Of a stretch of 64,000 nucleotides of DNA, positions 35,216 through 47,669 are shown piece by piece. Source of the DNA: Nectonema munidae. Its lineage: Eukaryota > Nematomorpha > Nectonematoida > Nectonematidae. Where the stretch lies: the NCBI GenBank assembly GCA_030549495.1, contig JAUIRK010001006.1, positions 727,501-791,500 of the forward strand, written 5' to 3'. Within the stretch, counting starts at the first letter, position 1; the number at the start of each line of letters is the position of its first letter. The position numbers and the translations under genes are program-made. Below the pieces are notes generated by a model that did no database searches, was not told where the DNA came from, and worked only from the letters and a program-made list of their open reading frames with translations.

Positions 35216-38089
35216 CACTTTTTATGCATCATTTGTGTAATATATCAAATTTAATTCATTAATGTGCAATTTTTTCAACCTTCTTTTCTTTATTTTTTTC
35301 ATACCCGATATTCCAAAATAAATCTTCTGTTTTTGAATATAGTTGTGATAAATTAAAAGATTTCTAAGATTCAGTGTCATATAGAAAAAGATCCCCCTCA
35401 CCGAAGAGAAATGGGGCAAAAAATTTTTTAAGTTATACCTGGTCTAATATTTACACTGTGCATGTCTTAGTCACTATAAGATTAATATTAGCCTATACGA
35501 TTAATTTACCCTCCTTATAGATATATTGATGATTCAGCTCATTTCTATTTAAATACACTTCTTTTTCATTTAGGTTTCGATAACATATATATTTAACTAT
35601 ATATTTTCGTGATCAGTATAAAATTTCCATTAAAAAGCGATATTAAAATGGGATAATTTTAAAAACTTTCAAAAATTTTGTAAGGACCCCACAATTTTTT
35701 ATAAAAATTAAAAAAATATTTTCAAATTTTATCACGGTAGTTTAAATATTAGGTATATTTTATGAATATGCAAAAAAAATTTTAAAAAATATGTAAATAT
35801 TCATTTTATACACTAAAATATCTTGAAAGATGACAAAATTGTGCACATTTTTCAAAGGCTTATAAAAATATAGTTTAATATTTTTTGAAAAAAGTTATAA
35901 CTAAACTAAAAAAAATAAAAGGATATTCTTTAAGATGGGCTTAGTTTGAAGATGTAAAATATTTTGAAAAAATGTTAAAAATTTATTTCAAGTTAATTTT
36001 TACTTAAATGTAGCCATGACTTATGTATATATATAAAAAAAGACTCTTAAAATTTTTTTTTTGTAAAAAGTAAATATAAAAATCTATAAATATAAACCAT
36101 ATAGCATGACTTAGTAAAAAAATGATGCAAAAAAGTTTTTAATTTTTGTAAAAATTGGATATAATTATCAGTTGTAAGTTAAAAATTTTTGTGTACTCTC
36201 TACGGCTAACTCCCTGCAGGAAAATTGAATAATGAAAATGTTAATTTAATTGTAGAGAAAAGAAAGCTTTATAAATATCTAAGAAATTTTTTTATAAAAA
36301 TTTTAAATATTTTATTAAAAAGATATAAAACTTCTACTTTAGACCAATTTTTAATGCCAAAAACGTGAAATTGAAAATAAAAATTTTTTTTTTTCAAAAA
36401 TTTAAAGTTTTATGTTAAAATTCAATCTATTATACTAAAAATTAGAAATATAAATATATTATTTTTTAAATATTAGCCAATCTAATATGTCCAAATTTAA
36501 ATTTATGCAGACCGATCCTAAAAATTCCTAATATAATTAAAAAAAATTTTTTTAACATTTGTTTATATTTAGAACACGAGTATGTAATTTATTTTTTAAA
36601 AAATTTTTTTTTTTATATATTTAAAAAAAGCGACAAATTTGTCAAATTTACCTTGTTTAGCGTCGTATTGCCGAAAATTTTATGCAACAAATATAGATTT
36701 TTTACATCAACGTGTAGCGAAAGAGTTGGGCAAAAAATAAAATAGGAAGTCGTTTTATTAACATTTCAACCAATCATATTGTTTTAATGAAATAAAATCG
36801 CAATTTTAAAGTTAAATGTTTTGAACTTTTGTGTAGAATTTTTGAATTGGTGCTTTCAATATTTTTTCTCTCTGGAGGTCTTGCCAGACCTCTGATATAA
36901 TCTTATGGTACTATAACACTTCCTTCTTTGTTATTTTCTTTAGTTATATATGTGTGCATTTATTGCCTTAAGTATATAAGCTTAAGTCTCATTAACGCAA
37001 CGATTGCTTAACCTCAACATTTTCACTATTTATCATTATATATATTTGCTTTGAAAAAAGAGTTTATACTCCGAAACTAGTTAGCAACATCACCAATAAA
37101 ATGTCCAGTTTTTACAATATTTTTTTTATAAAGTATCAAATTTAATATGGAAATCTTCCTTTTTTCAAGAATAGCTCAAACTTAAAGTTCTTTTTTTATT
37201 ATGCTCCAAATTGCATCATTAGTGTTTATTTGTTGCTGATTTATCTGTAAAAAGTAATATTTATTTCTTCCAACCTTTTAAATACACGCAATCATTTACC
37301 TAATCAAGACTCTTGAAAAGTTGAAAAAAATTAAAATTAAGGATATATGCAAGAAAATCTACATTAAATGAAACTCTGAAAATCGAGTGAGAAAATCTTT
37401 TGGAATGGAATTCTAAAATTTTAAAAGAGTAGACTTAGGATAAAAAGATTATATAAAAAAGGAGCTTCTGCGTATATAATAGAATTTTTATACAGAAGGA
37501 TATGACACTTTTTGCTATCTCGAAGATGCATTAGTAGCAAATACACATTACCATGCACAAGGAAGTGTTATAGAAATCTTTTTTGAAATTATGTCATCCT
37601 TTTAATTTCACCATCAAGAGACTAAAACGTCACCTTTTAACCTTCTTTTTAGAGAATGCCTCTATTTCAGCACTATACTTCCTCTAACTACTTGCGATTT
37701 TCTTGTATTCACAGTCCTATTTACTTGATATATTTTAAGCTACGTAAGCCTGCCATTTCAATCAATCAAAAAGTGTCTTTAACTCGAAGAATACAATATT
37801 GAATATACATATTTTTACAATTTTGACTTTCCAGAATTGGAAATCTATGCAAAAGTTCACTATTCGGTAGAACTCTTTCACATAAAAACATTATCATCCA
37901 TAGGTCATAAAAAATTTGATACATTCAAGATTATATATATTGTGTGTCACACGGTATAAAAATTTTTAAGAGACACATATACATAGTCTAATACAAAAGT
38001 GATTATCTTTATTGTAATTATATCTACAAAGGGAGCATTAGAAGTTATTTCTTTGTGAAGTTGCGGTCAACTACTTTTGAGTTTCCCTC
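35216..38089. other. AT-rich intergenic DNA, no supported gene
   Basis: Long A/T-rich sequence with no coding signal. 36757-36870 repeats 19138-19250. Confidence 0.5.
36757..36870 (+). repeat. Dispersed repeat (copy of 19138-19250)
   Basis: AACATTTCAACCAATCATAT, AAATAAAATCGCAATTTTAA and GTAGAATTTTTGAA are shared with 19138-19250. The boundary on the right lies before CTCTCTGGAGGTCTTGCC. Confidence 0.75.
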
Positions 38090-38713
38090 ATGAAGTACAC
38101 CCTTAGACACCTTCCATTTATTAATCGTCCTCATCAACTGCATTACCTTGACTCTTTTCACTTTAATTCGTGGAAAAAAAGAAGTTTTCTTGTGATCATT
38201 TTTGTTACTTTCCTTTATTACTCCTTATACTTATACTTAATAGAACATAATTATAGGCGCACTTCTAAAGTTCTAATACACGATTGTGTCTTAGAAAAAA
38301 TTGTTGAAAAGAAATTAAAGGCTTTTCTTCTCATTTCCAAAAATGCAAACTTAGTTCTTGTGCATTTTCAAGCGTCTCAAAAAAAGGCTCTAGAAATAAC
38401 TCTTAATTTTTACAAGAATGAATCTTTTATCAAGAAAAGTATTTGTATTTCTTCCTCTCTAAGTAAAGAATGTGAGAGACTGGTGGCATCTATTTCTCTT
38501 CCCAATGCACCTCTATTTGAACACGTTCGTCTTTTCATCAAAATATACATCTTAAGTCAACTTAAAGATTTTCATCAAGGTTTACTTGTGTTTACGAATA
38601 ATGCCTGGCTTGTTAATTTTTGGATGCTAAGAAATTTTTTTCCCTCCACAAATAGTCAAGACTGCATTTATGGTAATAAGTTATTGTTATTATTTAAATT
38701 CTTGCCTGTTTGA
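38090..38713 (+). CDS. Possible type II membrane protein, unknown, partial gene
   Basis: A 207-codon frame, the longest in the window not clearly from a transposon. Residues about 32-52 (SFLVIIFVTFLYYSLYLYLI) form one transmembrane helix after a basic N-terminus, giving a type II topology. The rest (..LIHDCVLEKIVEKKLKAFLL.., ..LSKECERLVASISLPNAPLF.., ..NNAWLVNFWMLRNFFP..) looks like folded globular protein. It may splice: GT at 38673 (TTTATG|GTAATAAG) and AG at about 38737 (TTGGCACAG) would remove a 60-70-nt intron and add APYGALMQDLLTGPPSKD before a stop at 38789-38791. A glycosyltransferase-like lumenal domain is a guess I cannot support. I do not recognise it. Confidence 0.4.
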   Translation: MKYTLRHLPFINRPHQLHYLDSFHFNSWKKRSFLVIIFVTFLYYSLYLYLIEHNYRRTSKVLIHDCVLEKIVEKKLKAFLLISKNANLVLVHFQASQKKALEITLNFYKNESFIKKSICISSSLSKECERLVASISLPNAPLFEHVRLFIKIYILSQLKDFHQGLLVFTNNAWLVNFWMLRNFFPSTNSQDCIYGNKLLLLFKFLPV

Positions 38714-38799
38714 CTTAAATATTTTATTGGCACAGCCCCATATGGGGCACTTATGCAGGATCTTTTAACTGGACCACCATCTAAAGACTAAGCGCCAAA

Positions 38800-41030
38800 G
38801 ATTTAATGTGGATATCTTTCAAGCTGTTTTGCAAACAATGCAGAAACTTGTTTACGAGACATGCGTAATATTCACGCCACGAGTTATTTCGTAATTGCTC
38901 TTTGTAAACTAAGAATTCGGCAAGTCGGAATTATTTATACTAAAATATGACGTAAATTTGAAATTGGTTATTTTAAAAGAAAATACAAAACTATGTTTTG
39001 CCAATATATTCTAAAAATACCAGTTATTCTAAAATTATGAAATCAAAATATATAAAACTCATTAATATCATCTTTGGTGAAGAATTCCTTTAATTTTGTT
39101 AACATTGGCCTCTTTTTATTTTTAGGAGGTAAAAAAATTTATAAAAAAAAGACCGTTAATTTGGAGTATCTCTGTAATTCAAAATTTTGTTTTAAACTTT
39201 ATGATAAAACTATTTCAGCTTGTTAAGGTAGTAACTTTTTTTCAAAATTGAATTAACAAATATCTTCATTTAAAGAAATGGTTTAAATTCTTTTAAACTT
39301 CTTGATATCTACACAATTTGCTTTAAATTTATTAATATTAACGGTTATGCTCCGTTTAAGTTTTTGTTTTTTCTGGGAGCCGCTTCATGTGCTTTGAAGA
39401 AAAATGAGGCGGATGAAGTCCTCAATCCTTATTCGAAGTTATTGACAAAGTTATAGTATTTGCCATGTTTTCCTCATTACAAAAGAACAAAGGAAAAATA
39501 TTCTTTGTGTTCGATTTCATCGAGAAATATCGATTGAGTTGGATAAATGGAGCAAATTTTGCTCTTATTTTGGATTTATATTGTCGTGATATATGCAATG
39601 CCATAATATTTTTTCTTCGTAAAGGTTTCCGTGCCAAATATTATGTTCATTTTTATAAACATGAGGAGAAGAGATTGTGTGTCAGAAGGCGAATGACATG
39701 CGCTTAATAAAACTGCTTTAGGCAAATTGTGTTATTTTTTGAAAAATAGAATTGAAATTTATAGGACATTTTTAAATTTAGATTTTTCATTTCTTTTAAT
39801 CCTTCACTTTTGAAAGTAGAGTGAAATCTCGGCTTGCCTGCACATAAAAACAAATCAGTATAAGAAAGAATTTTTGCTAACAAATTGTAAGCGTTTCTCT
39901 AATCTCCACTAAGAAATTAGGCCTTATATGTTCCAGGATAATAAAGGAGGTTTCTCTCTCCAATTTTTGTTTGTGGTAATAAATAGTATATATCAATTAA
40001 AATATGTAGAAGATAATGATTTGGATATTAATTTTGCTGAAAAATGTACTCATCACCCTCGAAAGACGAAGTATGGCTTTTTACTCCAGCCAAGTTTTCA
40101 ACCTTGTTTTTGGCCTATAAAAATATATGTAACCCAGCCAGTAAATATCATGTATTTTTGCGTTTATATATTTCCAATTCAGTATGCCTATTTTCACTTT
40201 ATCAGGTAACGTAAATTTTCTTACAGCGGAGTGCTTCTAAATACAGGTGTACAAAATGCTCAGGAGTGAAAAAAAATCTCCGTTCACATACAGATTTAAG
40301 GAAGGAATTGCGTTGGAAAAGAGATTTCATTTCTCTTTAAAAATTAGACAACACTAAGCATCTACATTGAGTGCTAGACTGTTCAACTGTCCATCGAATG
40401 GATAGGGATTTCATTAACTTCTATCTGCTGCAAGTGACCATTTAAACTTACGATTCCTTTTATGAGTGCTCAAGTCACCGTTTTACCACTAGAACGACCA
40501 TAGGGATTATTTGACCCTTGCAATATTTTAAATGACAAGATTTATTTAATATATTAAGAATTTATTAAACTCAATATATTCCTTAAAAATACATTTTTTT
40601 AAACAGAATCACTAATATACCAAAAAACTTTAAAACAAAAGCAAAAAAGAGGCACTTGGTCGTATATCAAAATCTAAAAGATCTGTTATAAAATGTTATT
40701 TTTGAGTTCGTAGATACTTTTTATTGATTTCTATATCTTCAAATTAATAAACTTTGCATAAGAGTGAAACTAAACGCATTTTATGTGACACTCTATGGAA
40801 ATTATCATTTTTGAACTTCACGTTTTCACAGCTATATTGAATGTGAGAGGAGTTACTATGTCTAAAAGTTAAAATATTAAATTACATTCCATAAGTCAGA
40901 GTAAATGATTGTGTCTGATCGCATTATGAGTATAATTTTTTTCGCATCATAAGTATAATTACAAAGCTTTATAGTACCTGATGAAACGTGATTTTAAATT
41001 AGAAAAATTAATAATTATTTTTGATTATTT
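38800..41030. other. No supported gene
   Basis: Possible further exons of the 38.1-kb gene cannot be excluded. 38787-38893 in one frame reads TKRQRFNVDIFQAVLQTMQK + LVYETCVIFTPRVIS, and 39337-39470 reads NGYAPFKFLFFLGAASCALK. Both look protein-like, but I could not connect them by splice sites. Confidence 0.3.
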
Positions 41031-41034
41031 TTTA

Positions 41035-41290
41035 GTATTGATGAGTCGCTTTTTTTGACTGAGGTTGGAGGTTGGAAATTAAAACATTTTGAACTTTTTC
41101 GGAGGTTGCCATTTTATTTATCAGCATACAAGATATGATCCCCTCCAACTGGAGACGATTTCTCTCTGTCCGCTTTATTGCTTTGATTAAGGAGAATACA
41201 CTTTCCGAACCAGCATTTGAATGAGGTAGAGATAAAATTAGCTTAACTGTTTTTTTAAATTGTAAAAATTTGGTGTAGTATTTAAAATGA
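41035..41290 (-). mobile_element. hAT C-terminal fragment
   Basis: The minus strand reads LILSLPHSNAGSESVFSLIK then RNRLQLEGIISCMLINKMA, a hAT dimerisation domain (P-x-S-x-A-x-x-E-x-x-F-S). It is truncated at its N-terminal side, where LINE sequence begins at about 41290. Confidence 0.7.
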
Positions 41291-43553
41291 ATTAGTTTGG
41301 AAATTCTTCTTTTTCTACTCACTTTCTTTTCCATAGCTTGGCGCACCACACCGTCTTTCTTCTTCTTTAAAATATGCCCGTACCATCGCAGTTTAAAACT
41401 TTCTGTTCCAGCCAGCACGCTTCTCTCAACTCCCGTCTTTCTTCTATTTTCTTTTTTCGTCTCTTAGAGCTACCCCATCATTCTTCTAAGCATCTTCATT
41501 TCAGTCGCCATTAATTTTCTTTCGTCTTTTTTCTTAAAATCCAGCATTCACAACCATATGTCAAGACCGATCGAACAATTGTGGTGTAAATCTTCGCTTT
41601 GAGTTTTATTGGCATTCTTTTATCACTGATGATCGCTTAAACCTCTTTCCATTTTAACCAGTTGGCATTGACACTTGCTTCGACGTCCCTTTCACAGATT
41701 CCATTATCCATACTTTGGGTTCCCAAGCATTTGAAATTTTTCACCTATTTCGGCTTATCCCCGTGTCTATCTTCTAATTGCACTTGAATATCCTCATTTT
41801 TCCTACATATCATGATCTGCGTCTTTTCAGCATTCATCCACAACTCATATTTCTCCAAACTCTCTTGCCATTTTATAATTCTCTTTCCAAGTTGTTCTTT
41901 GTTATCTGCCAGTATCGCAAGACATTGGTATCGCTAGCTATAAGTTTTTCTTTTTTAAATGATTCCATAGTTCGTCCACAACCAACGTAAACAATAATGG
42001 ACTCAATGCCGAACCTTGATGCAGACCTATTTTTACTTCAAAATCTCTTGAAATTCCTTTTTCCGTTTTAATAGATGTCTTTGGATTTTTGTAGATTTCT
42101 TGCACCAATCTCACAAGTTTTTCTGATATTCCCTTTTTACGCAAGCCCCAATAGACTACTTCCCTATGAATAGTATCATATGCTTTCTCTAGATCTACAA
42201 ATCCACAAAAAAACTGATGCATTTCCTTCAATTTTCTTTTCTATTAGTTGTCTTGTGATAAAAAATCGCGTCTATTGAACTCTTTCCAGACATAAATCCA
42301 AACAGTTTTGGGTACGAATTCGGTTGTCCACAATTCTTTCTAGTATTTTCAGTTCGTGCTCCATTAACTTCACACCACGATAGCTACCACATTCTAAGAC
42401 ATCACCTTTCTTTTTCAAGATAGAAACTAGTACGCTTTTCCTCCAATCTTTAGGTATTTTTTCTTCAATTCAAACTCTTTTTAGTTGGTCTACCATCCGG
42501 GTTATCGTATCATGTCCTCCTGCTTTAATCACATCAATGCTAATTTCACTAGGTCCAGTTGCTTTATAATTCTTCATCTTCCTGAATTGCTGCAGTACTT
42601 CATCTTCATCTATTATTATCTTTTCTCCTCCTTCAACCTTTAAAGCTTCTTCCAATTCTTCCTTTTTATTTCCCATATTTAAAAGTTCAGAACTTTTCAT
42701 TTTCTTTCACTTCTTCAATCATTTCTTCTAAATTAGTGATGAACTTTTCTTTTTCTCTTATTTGCATCCATTCTGCGGTGCATATGCTCATATGATGGTT
42801 ATCAGCTCATCTTCTCCCCCCAGCTTGATTCGAATCAATAGATCCCCCTCTTTTTCACTTCCATTACTTTATTTTTCCATTTAGATGAGATTATGATTCC
42901 TACTCCATTTTTTTGTTTGACTTTCCACTGTAAAATTTTTTGAACCCTTCACCTATTTCCTTAGCACCGTTGCTTCCCCATCTGGTTTCCTGTACACACA
43001 TCACTTCAATGTTTCTTTTCTTCATTCCATCAACTCTAGACCACCTTCCAAGTAGTAAATCTCCAGTCTTTCTCCATTCTCTTGCAAGTTTTTTCAGCAT
43101 TCTTTTTTGACGTAAGCAGTTGGATAAGCCCACAGAGTACTTTGAGCTGTATCCCGCTCTTTGTTTGTTCGGATCATTGCATTAAGTAAATAGAGCTAAG
43201 ATTTTATGACCGAATGCCGTTCCTGACGCCAACCATTTTGTTTTTGAATTGGGAACCTTTAGCCTTTGCTCTTTCTTGAGCCTAACCACAAGGCAGTGTC
43301 AATTTGTAATCAGAGTTATTTTTTCCTAGAACAATTGTCCTCCAAGACTAACGAGTTTGTTCTACCAGAAGCTGTGGGTTAAAGCGCCTACTCCCAGCTT
43401 TTTACCTCTAGATCATTTAGTTAGAAACAACTCTGCCACGATAAGGCAGATCTAGAGATTTATTGGGAGAGGCTTTTTGAGACGCTTGCTTTTTAAGGCA
43501 TTTCCATGCGAATAAGGGCTTGTCCTTATTCCTAGCCTCGGCGTTAACAGCAT
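41291..43553 (-). mobile_element. RTE-like LINE (APE endonuclease + reverse transcriptase)
   Basis: Reading the minus strand from 43553: a 5' region shared with 24796-25160, then endonuclease at 43133-42770 (IEVMCVQETRWGSNGAKEIG), the linker at 42700-42470 (FRKMKNYKATGPSEISIDVI), and RT at 42231-41938 (GFVDLEKAYDTIHREVVYWG, then GLHQGSALSPLLFTLVVDEL). The remaining RT and C-terminal tail are worn, ending LRWYGHILKKKKDGVVRQAM near 41300. The catalytic FADD box is not visible in a clean frame. The order and sequence fit RTE-type 'endonuclease-reverse transcriptase' elements. Several stops are present. The 3' end abuts a hAT fragment. Confidence 0.8.
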
Positions 43554-43555
43554 TT

Positions 43556-45246
43556 GAAGTTCATGGCGTCAGGAAGGGCATCTGGCTGTAAAAACTTTGC
43601 TCTATTTACCTTATGCTATGATCAGAACAAACAAAGGTTAGACAGAAAGAAAGCGAAAAAATTGGTAATGTCAATATTATTAAAAATAAAGAATGGAAAC
43701 TGGTTTTTAACACTGATGAAGTTAAAAACAAATACGCCGGTTATTTTGAAGAGCTTCTGAATAGAGACAATAGTAAAGAAGTCGAAGAAACGTTAAAGGT
43801 AGATAGACTAGAAAAAATAATTGATGACGAAGTTATGCAACAAATCAAAAAATAAAGAATGATAAAGCAACTGGACTTAGTGAGATTAGTGTTGATATGC
43901 TGAAAGCAGGAGGATATGAAACTCTTTGCTGGATGGTGAAACTACTGAAAACACTGTGTATAGAAGAAAAAATACCTGATGACTGGAAGAAAAGTGTGAT
44001 AGTACCCATATAAAAAAAGAAATGAGACGTTTTAGAATCTGGTATTTATCGTGGGATAAAGTAACTGGACCACGGACTAACGCTAATGGAAGCAATTTTG
44101 AACAAGAGAATCAGATCAGTTGCTGAAATAGATCCCAAACAAATTGGATTTATGCCAGGAAAGAGCATAATAGATGTGATTTTTGTTACAAAGCATCTGG
44201 TACAAAAGAAATTTAAGGAAATGCATCAATGTTTTGTGGTTTTGTAGATTGGAAAAAGGTTTCGACCCGATCCCCAGAGAAGTGGTATATTGGTGCTTGC
44301 GCAAAAAAGGAGTGTCCAAAAAATTCGTTAGACTGGTGCAAGAAATATACAAAAATTCAAAAACGGCTGTTAGAACTGCAGAAGGGATATCGAGAGAATT
44401 TGAAGTAAAAATTGGATTGCATTAGGGGTCGTCATTGAGTCCATTATTGTTTACATTAGTTGTAGAACTATCAAAGCACTTAAGAAAAGATGAATTGTGG
44501 GAACTTTTATTTGCAGACGAGTTAACGATATTGGCAGAAAGCAAGGAAAACTTGAAGACAGAATAGTAAAATGGCAAGAGGGGTTAGAGAAGTTTGGGCT
44601 AAAGATGAATGCTAATAAGACAGAAATTATGTTATGTAATAAAAATGATGATTTTCAATTGCAAATTGAAGATAGACATGGAGAAAAGATGAAACAAGTA
44701 AACAACTTCAAGTATTTAGGTACACAAAATGCGAAAAAGGAAGTTGTGAAAAAGAGGTGCAAGCAAGGATCAATGCCCGCTGCTTGAAATGGAGAGAAAT
44801 AAAAATAGTTATAGATGACAAAAGAATGCCGATAAACTGAAAGGCAAGATTTACATAACAATTGAAGACCAGTAAGGACATATGGATGTGAATGCTGGAG
44901 CTTAAGAAAAAAAGACGAAAGGAAATTATTAGTAACTGAAAAGAAGATGCTTAGACAAATTATTACTAAAAGACCAAAAGAGAACTGAAGAAGTGAAAGG
45001 CAGTATCGAAACGCAGCATATTACGGTGGTACGACACGTTTTAAGGAAGAAAGAAAACGACATAAGCGATGGATAAAAAAAGTGGTTGGAAAGAAAAGCT
45101 AGGGAAGACAACGCAAAAGATGGAAAGATGGACTAACAGAGAGACTCCAAGATCTGCCTCTCAACAAAGAGGATGCTTACGACAGAAAAAATGGAGAGAA
45201 CGGATTGTAGACACTGACCCCCAACTTGGGGACAAGGTGTAGGCAA
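43556..45246 (+). mobile_element. RTE-like LINE, same family, endonuclease deleted
   Basis: Starts with the family's GGCGTCAGGAAGGGCATCTG motif, then jumps after about 80 bp into the pre-RT linker (YFEELLNRDNSKEVEETLKV, GLSEISVDMLKAGGYETL). RT follows: KQIGFMPGKSIIDVIFVTKH, RKKGVSKKFVRLVQEIYK, IGLH, ADELTILAESKENLEDRIV-like at 44510-44570, WQEGLEKFGLKMNANKTEIM, NNFKYLGT. The tail has WRERIVDTDPQLGDKV. Most of the endonuclease seen in the neighbouring minus copy is missing. The catalytic YADD-type box is altered (FADE/RRVN by frame). It lies head to head with the minus copy. Confidence 0.8.
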
Positions 45247-45454
45247 AGCAGAATAAGAGGCAACTTGCTCCGAAAACTTTCCGATCATTAATGTTGATAA
45301 AATATAACTATGAATTATGATATGTAAAACTTGAAAAAATGTTAATAAAGTAATATTATTTATTTAATTTAGAATCTGAAATAAAATAATGTACATTCTT
45401 ATTTATATCGTTTAAGCAAGTATTATACTTGAAATTTAGGCTATTTTGAACAAA

Positions 45455-45571
45455 ATAATTTGTATTTTCCGAATCCCAAACAAAAGTGTTTGTATTTGTA
45501 TTTTTTGAATCCCAAACAAAAGTATTTGTATTTGACTTTTAGAAGATATGTATTTGATCCAACCCTAGTTA
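45455..45571 (-). mobile_element. hAT-like terminus
   Basis: On the reverse strand, CTAGGGTTGGATCAAATACA leads into repeats of TGTATTTG/CAAATAC (AAATACAAATAC). Such ends are typical of some hAT elements. It could be the left end of the hAT whose C-terminus remains at 41035-41290, split apart by the two LINEs, but I found no partner end. Confidence 0.45.
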
Positions 45572-46549
45572 CGAGTGCTTGTGAGTCTCCAGTTCCACAT
45601 ATCGGACTGTGTGCTCTAAACTATTTTAAATTGTTAAAAGGAAGAGCTTATATTTTTATTTCCAGTATATACATTCATGAGAGGATTAGGGAAACGCGAA
45701 GCCTGGGGCTGTAGCTTGTTATGGGCTTATATGATTTAAAGAAACTGTTAGCACCCCTCTGCTTATGCACGGTTGGCGGACAAAGGGGGCATGAAAATTT
45801 ATGGGGATTAACTACATCATACCTCGTTGCAGCAAATGCACGTTGGAAGCGCACTAGACAAGCCTCGTTGCATACATGTTGTACGGTCAGTACTTATATA
45901 TCGTTAAGACATATTGGATGAGTTTTAAGCGAGCTTAGGCTGTAGAAAAAGTCTCAAACATTAGAAGAAAAAAAAAATTTTCCAGGGTAAATTTTAAACA
46001 TTTAAAATAGTCAAACCTTATTCAGGTAATATTTTGATTCAATGAAAATAATATAATAAGAACGTACTTAGTTCAATATATTTTTACAAAAACAACTTCA
46101 CAATAATCACGTGTATGCTTAAAAACAAAAAAGTTTTCTTTAAAACACTTACCATCACGAACAAAGTTATTCTACTGTGAAATCACGAAATAGTACAAGG
46201 AACATTTTAGATTTTGAAGTTTATGCTAAACAACTTGTTTTTGTACACGTGAAAAAAAGAAAAAGCTTAGCGAGAAGCGTACGAGCAGAAAGTTAATATA
46301 AAACTACTGATAATATTACAATCAACAAAATAGAGAAAGATGCTATACTTCTTGTACAATAACCACCATTCTAGTTGTATAAATGCAATAAATTTTTTCT
46401 CTAGAACATCATAATCATAGTCTTTATTGTAGGGGTAATGAGGGTTAATTCATTATACAAAATCATGGAAATTCAATTAAAAAACCTTGCATTGTAATAT
46501 ATTTATTTAAACATAACAAAATCAATTGTAAAAAGATAGTTGTAACTGA

Positions 46550-46745
46550 TTATTTATCAGTTATGTTAATATGATTTAAAAATTGAAAGTCAAGAGGAAT
46601 TTCGAATTTTGTATCTCTTGGAGGGTTCGTTCTTTTTCTGTTTCTTCGTATAAATCTTTTCAATGTCTCCGGTCTTGGTAGAGTATCTCTTCGATCTTGA
46701 TCAATGTCACTTATATAGTCACTTGGAAAATATTAAAACTCCTGC
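46550..46745 (-). pseudogene. MULE transposase linker segment
   Basis: The minus strand reads SDYISDIDQDRRDTLPRPET, then LKRFIRRNRKRTNPPRD and FEIPLDFQF before a stop at 46550-46552. This matches the region between the FLYWCH finger and the catalytic domain in arthropod MULE transposases (LP...TLKR.IRR.R....PP......IP..F). Upstream on the minus strand, at about 46945-46900, VFIDGFSYYEEGS could be the start of the finger, with GT-AG introns between. The catalytic domain is absent. Confidence 0.55.
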
Positions 46746-47063
46746 AAAAAGTTACTAAAGTTAATAGAAAAATTTTCTAAAATTGAAACTAACCTTTACA
46801 ATTACTTCTGTGAAGGGTACATACCAATCTTTCGGACTTTTTTGCTGGGAAAAAATAATGATATAAAATACATATAAATTAAATGATTTTTCTTACTGCT
46901 CCCTTCCTCATAATATGAAAAACCATCGATGAAAACCATAATGGATAAAGTTTTAATAATAAATAAACCCCAATAAGAAAAATTGTATAAATGTAGATTT
47001 GTATTTAACTGTCAGCTATGCAAAACTTCCTGCTTAAGAAGGAAATTAAAAGCTTTAAAGACA

Positions 47064-47150
47064 TCTACGCATTCAACATGTATGCAACAAAGCCTACGCA
47101 TTCAGCATGTATGCAACAAAGCCTACGCATTCAGCATGTATGCAACAAAG
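47064..47150. repeat. 29-bp tandem triplet inside MULE
   Basis: CTACGCATTCAGCATGTATG + CAACAAAGC repeated three times with one or two differences. Confidence 0.9.
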
Positions 47151-47669
47151 CTTGTCTAGTTCGTAATGACCGTCACATGTTTCTAACGTCCATTTGCTGC
47201 AACGAGGTATGATGTAGTTAATCCCCATAAATTTTTATGCCCCCTTTGTCCGCCAACCCTTATGCACTGGTGGATTTAAAGGGGGCGACACCTGCGTATG
47301 CCCCCTCCCCCTCTAAAATTGCATTGCCATTTGATTGGAAATTTTTCTTGATCCAAAGTTCCTCTAGGTTGTGTTCTTTATACGTATCGTTTTTTCACTT
47401 CCCATGCGTTAGCTGTCGGGGTGTACTCTAAAGGTCTTTTCTTCACCATAATGTCGAACAGAAGATTCCTTCCAATAATTTTCAGACCAACGCACTTGAA
47501 AGAGCTAAAGCTAATGAGTGTAAAAATGGCATAATCTCCTCCGATTATGTTTCTCTCTGCGCCTCTATGGTTAAAAGACACGCACGTAAAAATTATAAAG
47601 TAGTGTATATGCTATCCTCTTAACATAAAAACGTTCAAATCACAACCCCAAAGTATCTTAACTTACAAT

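Larger units (their letters stand above)
45771..47258 (-). mobile_element. Mutator-like element with long TIRs and 9-bp TSD
   Basis: Target duplication CTTATGCAC at 45762-45770 and 47259-47267. Ends start GGTTGGCGGACAAAGGGGGC on both strands. Near-identical inverted repeats extend about 75 bp (through TGGGGATTAACTACATCATAC and CTCGTTGCAGCAAATG) and become patchy beyond. The length is 1488 bp. The interior minus strand carries a MULE linker exon (46550-46745). A 29-bp tandem triplet lies just inside the right TIR. Confidence 0.9.

Noticed and set aside
39928-40209. 93-codon frame with aromatic-rich translation
   Set aside because: No start context, no domain, and the composition expected from random AT-rich sequence.
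47378-47581. Minus-strand 67-codon frame (SFNHRGAERNIIGGDYAIF..)
   Set aside because: It looks protein-like, but I found no family match, and it lies beside a plus-strand piggyBac fragment that could account for the region.
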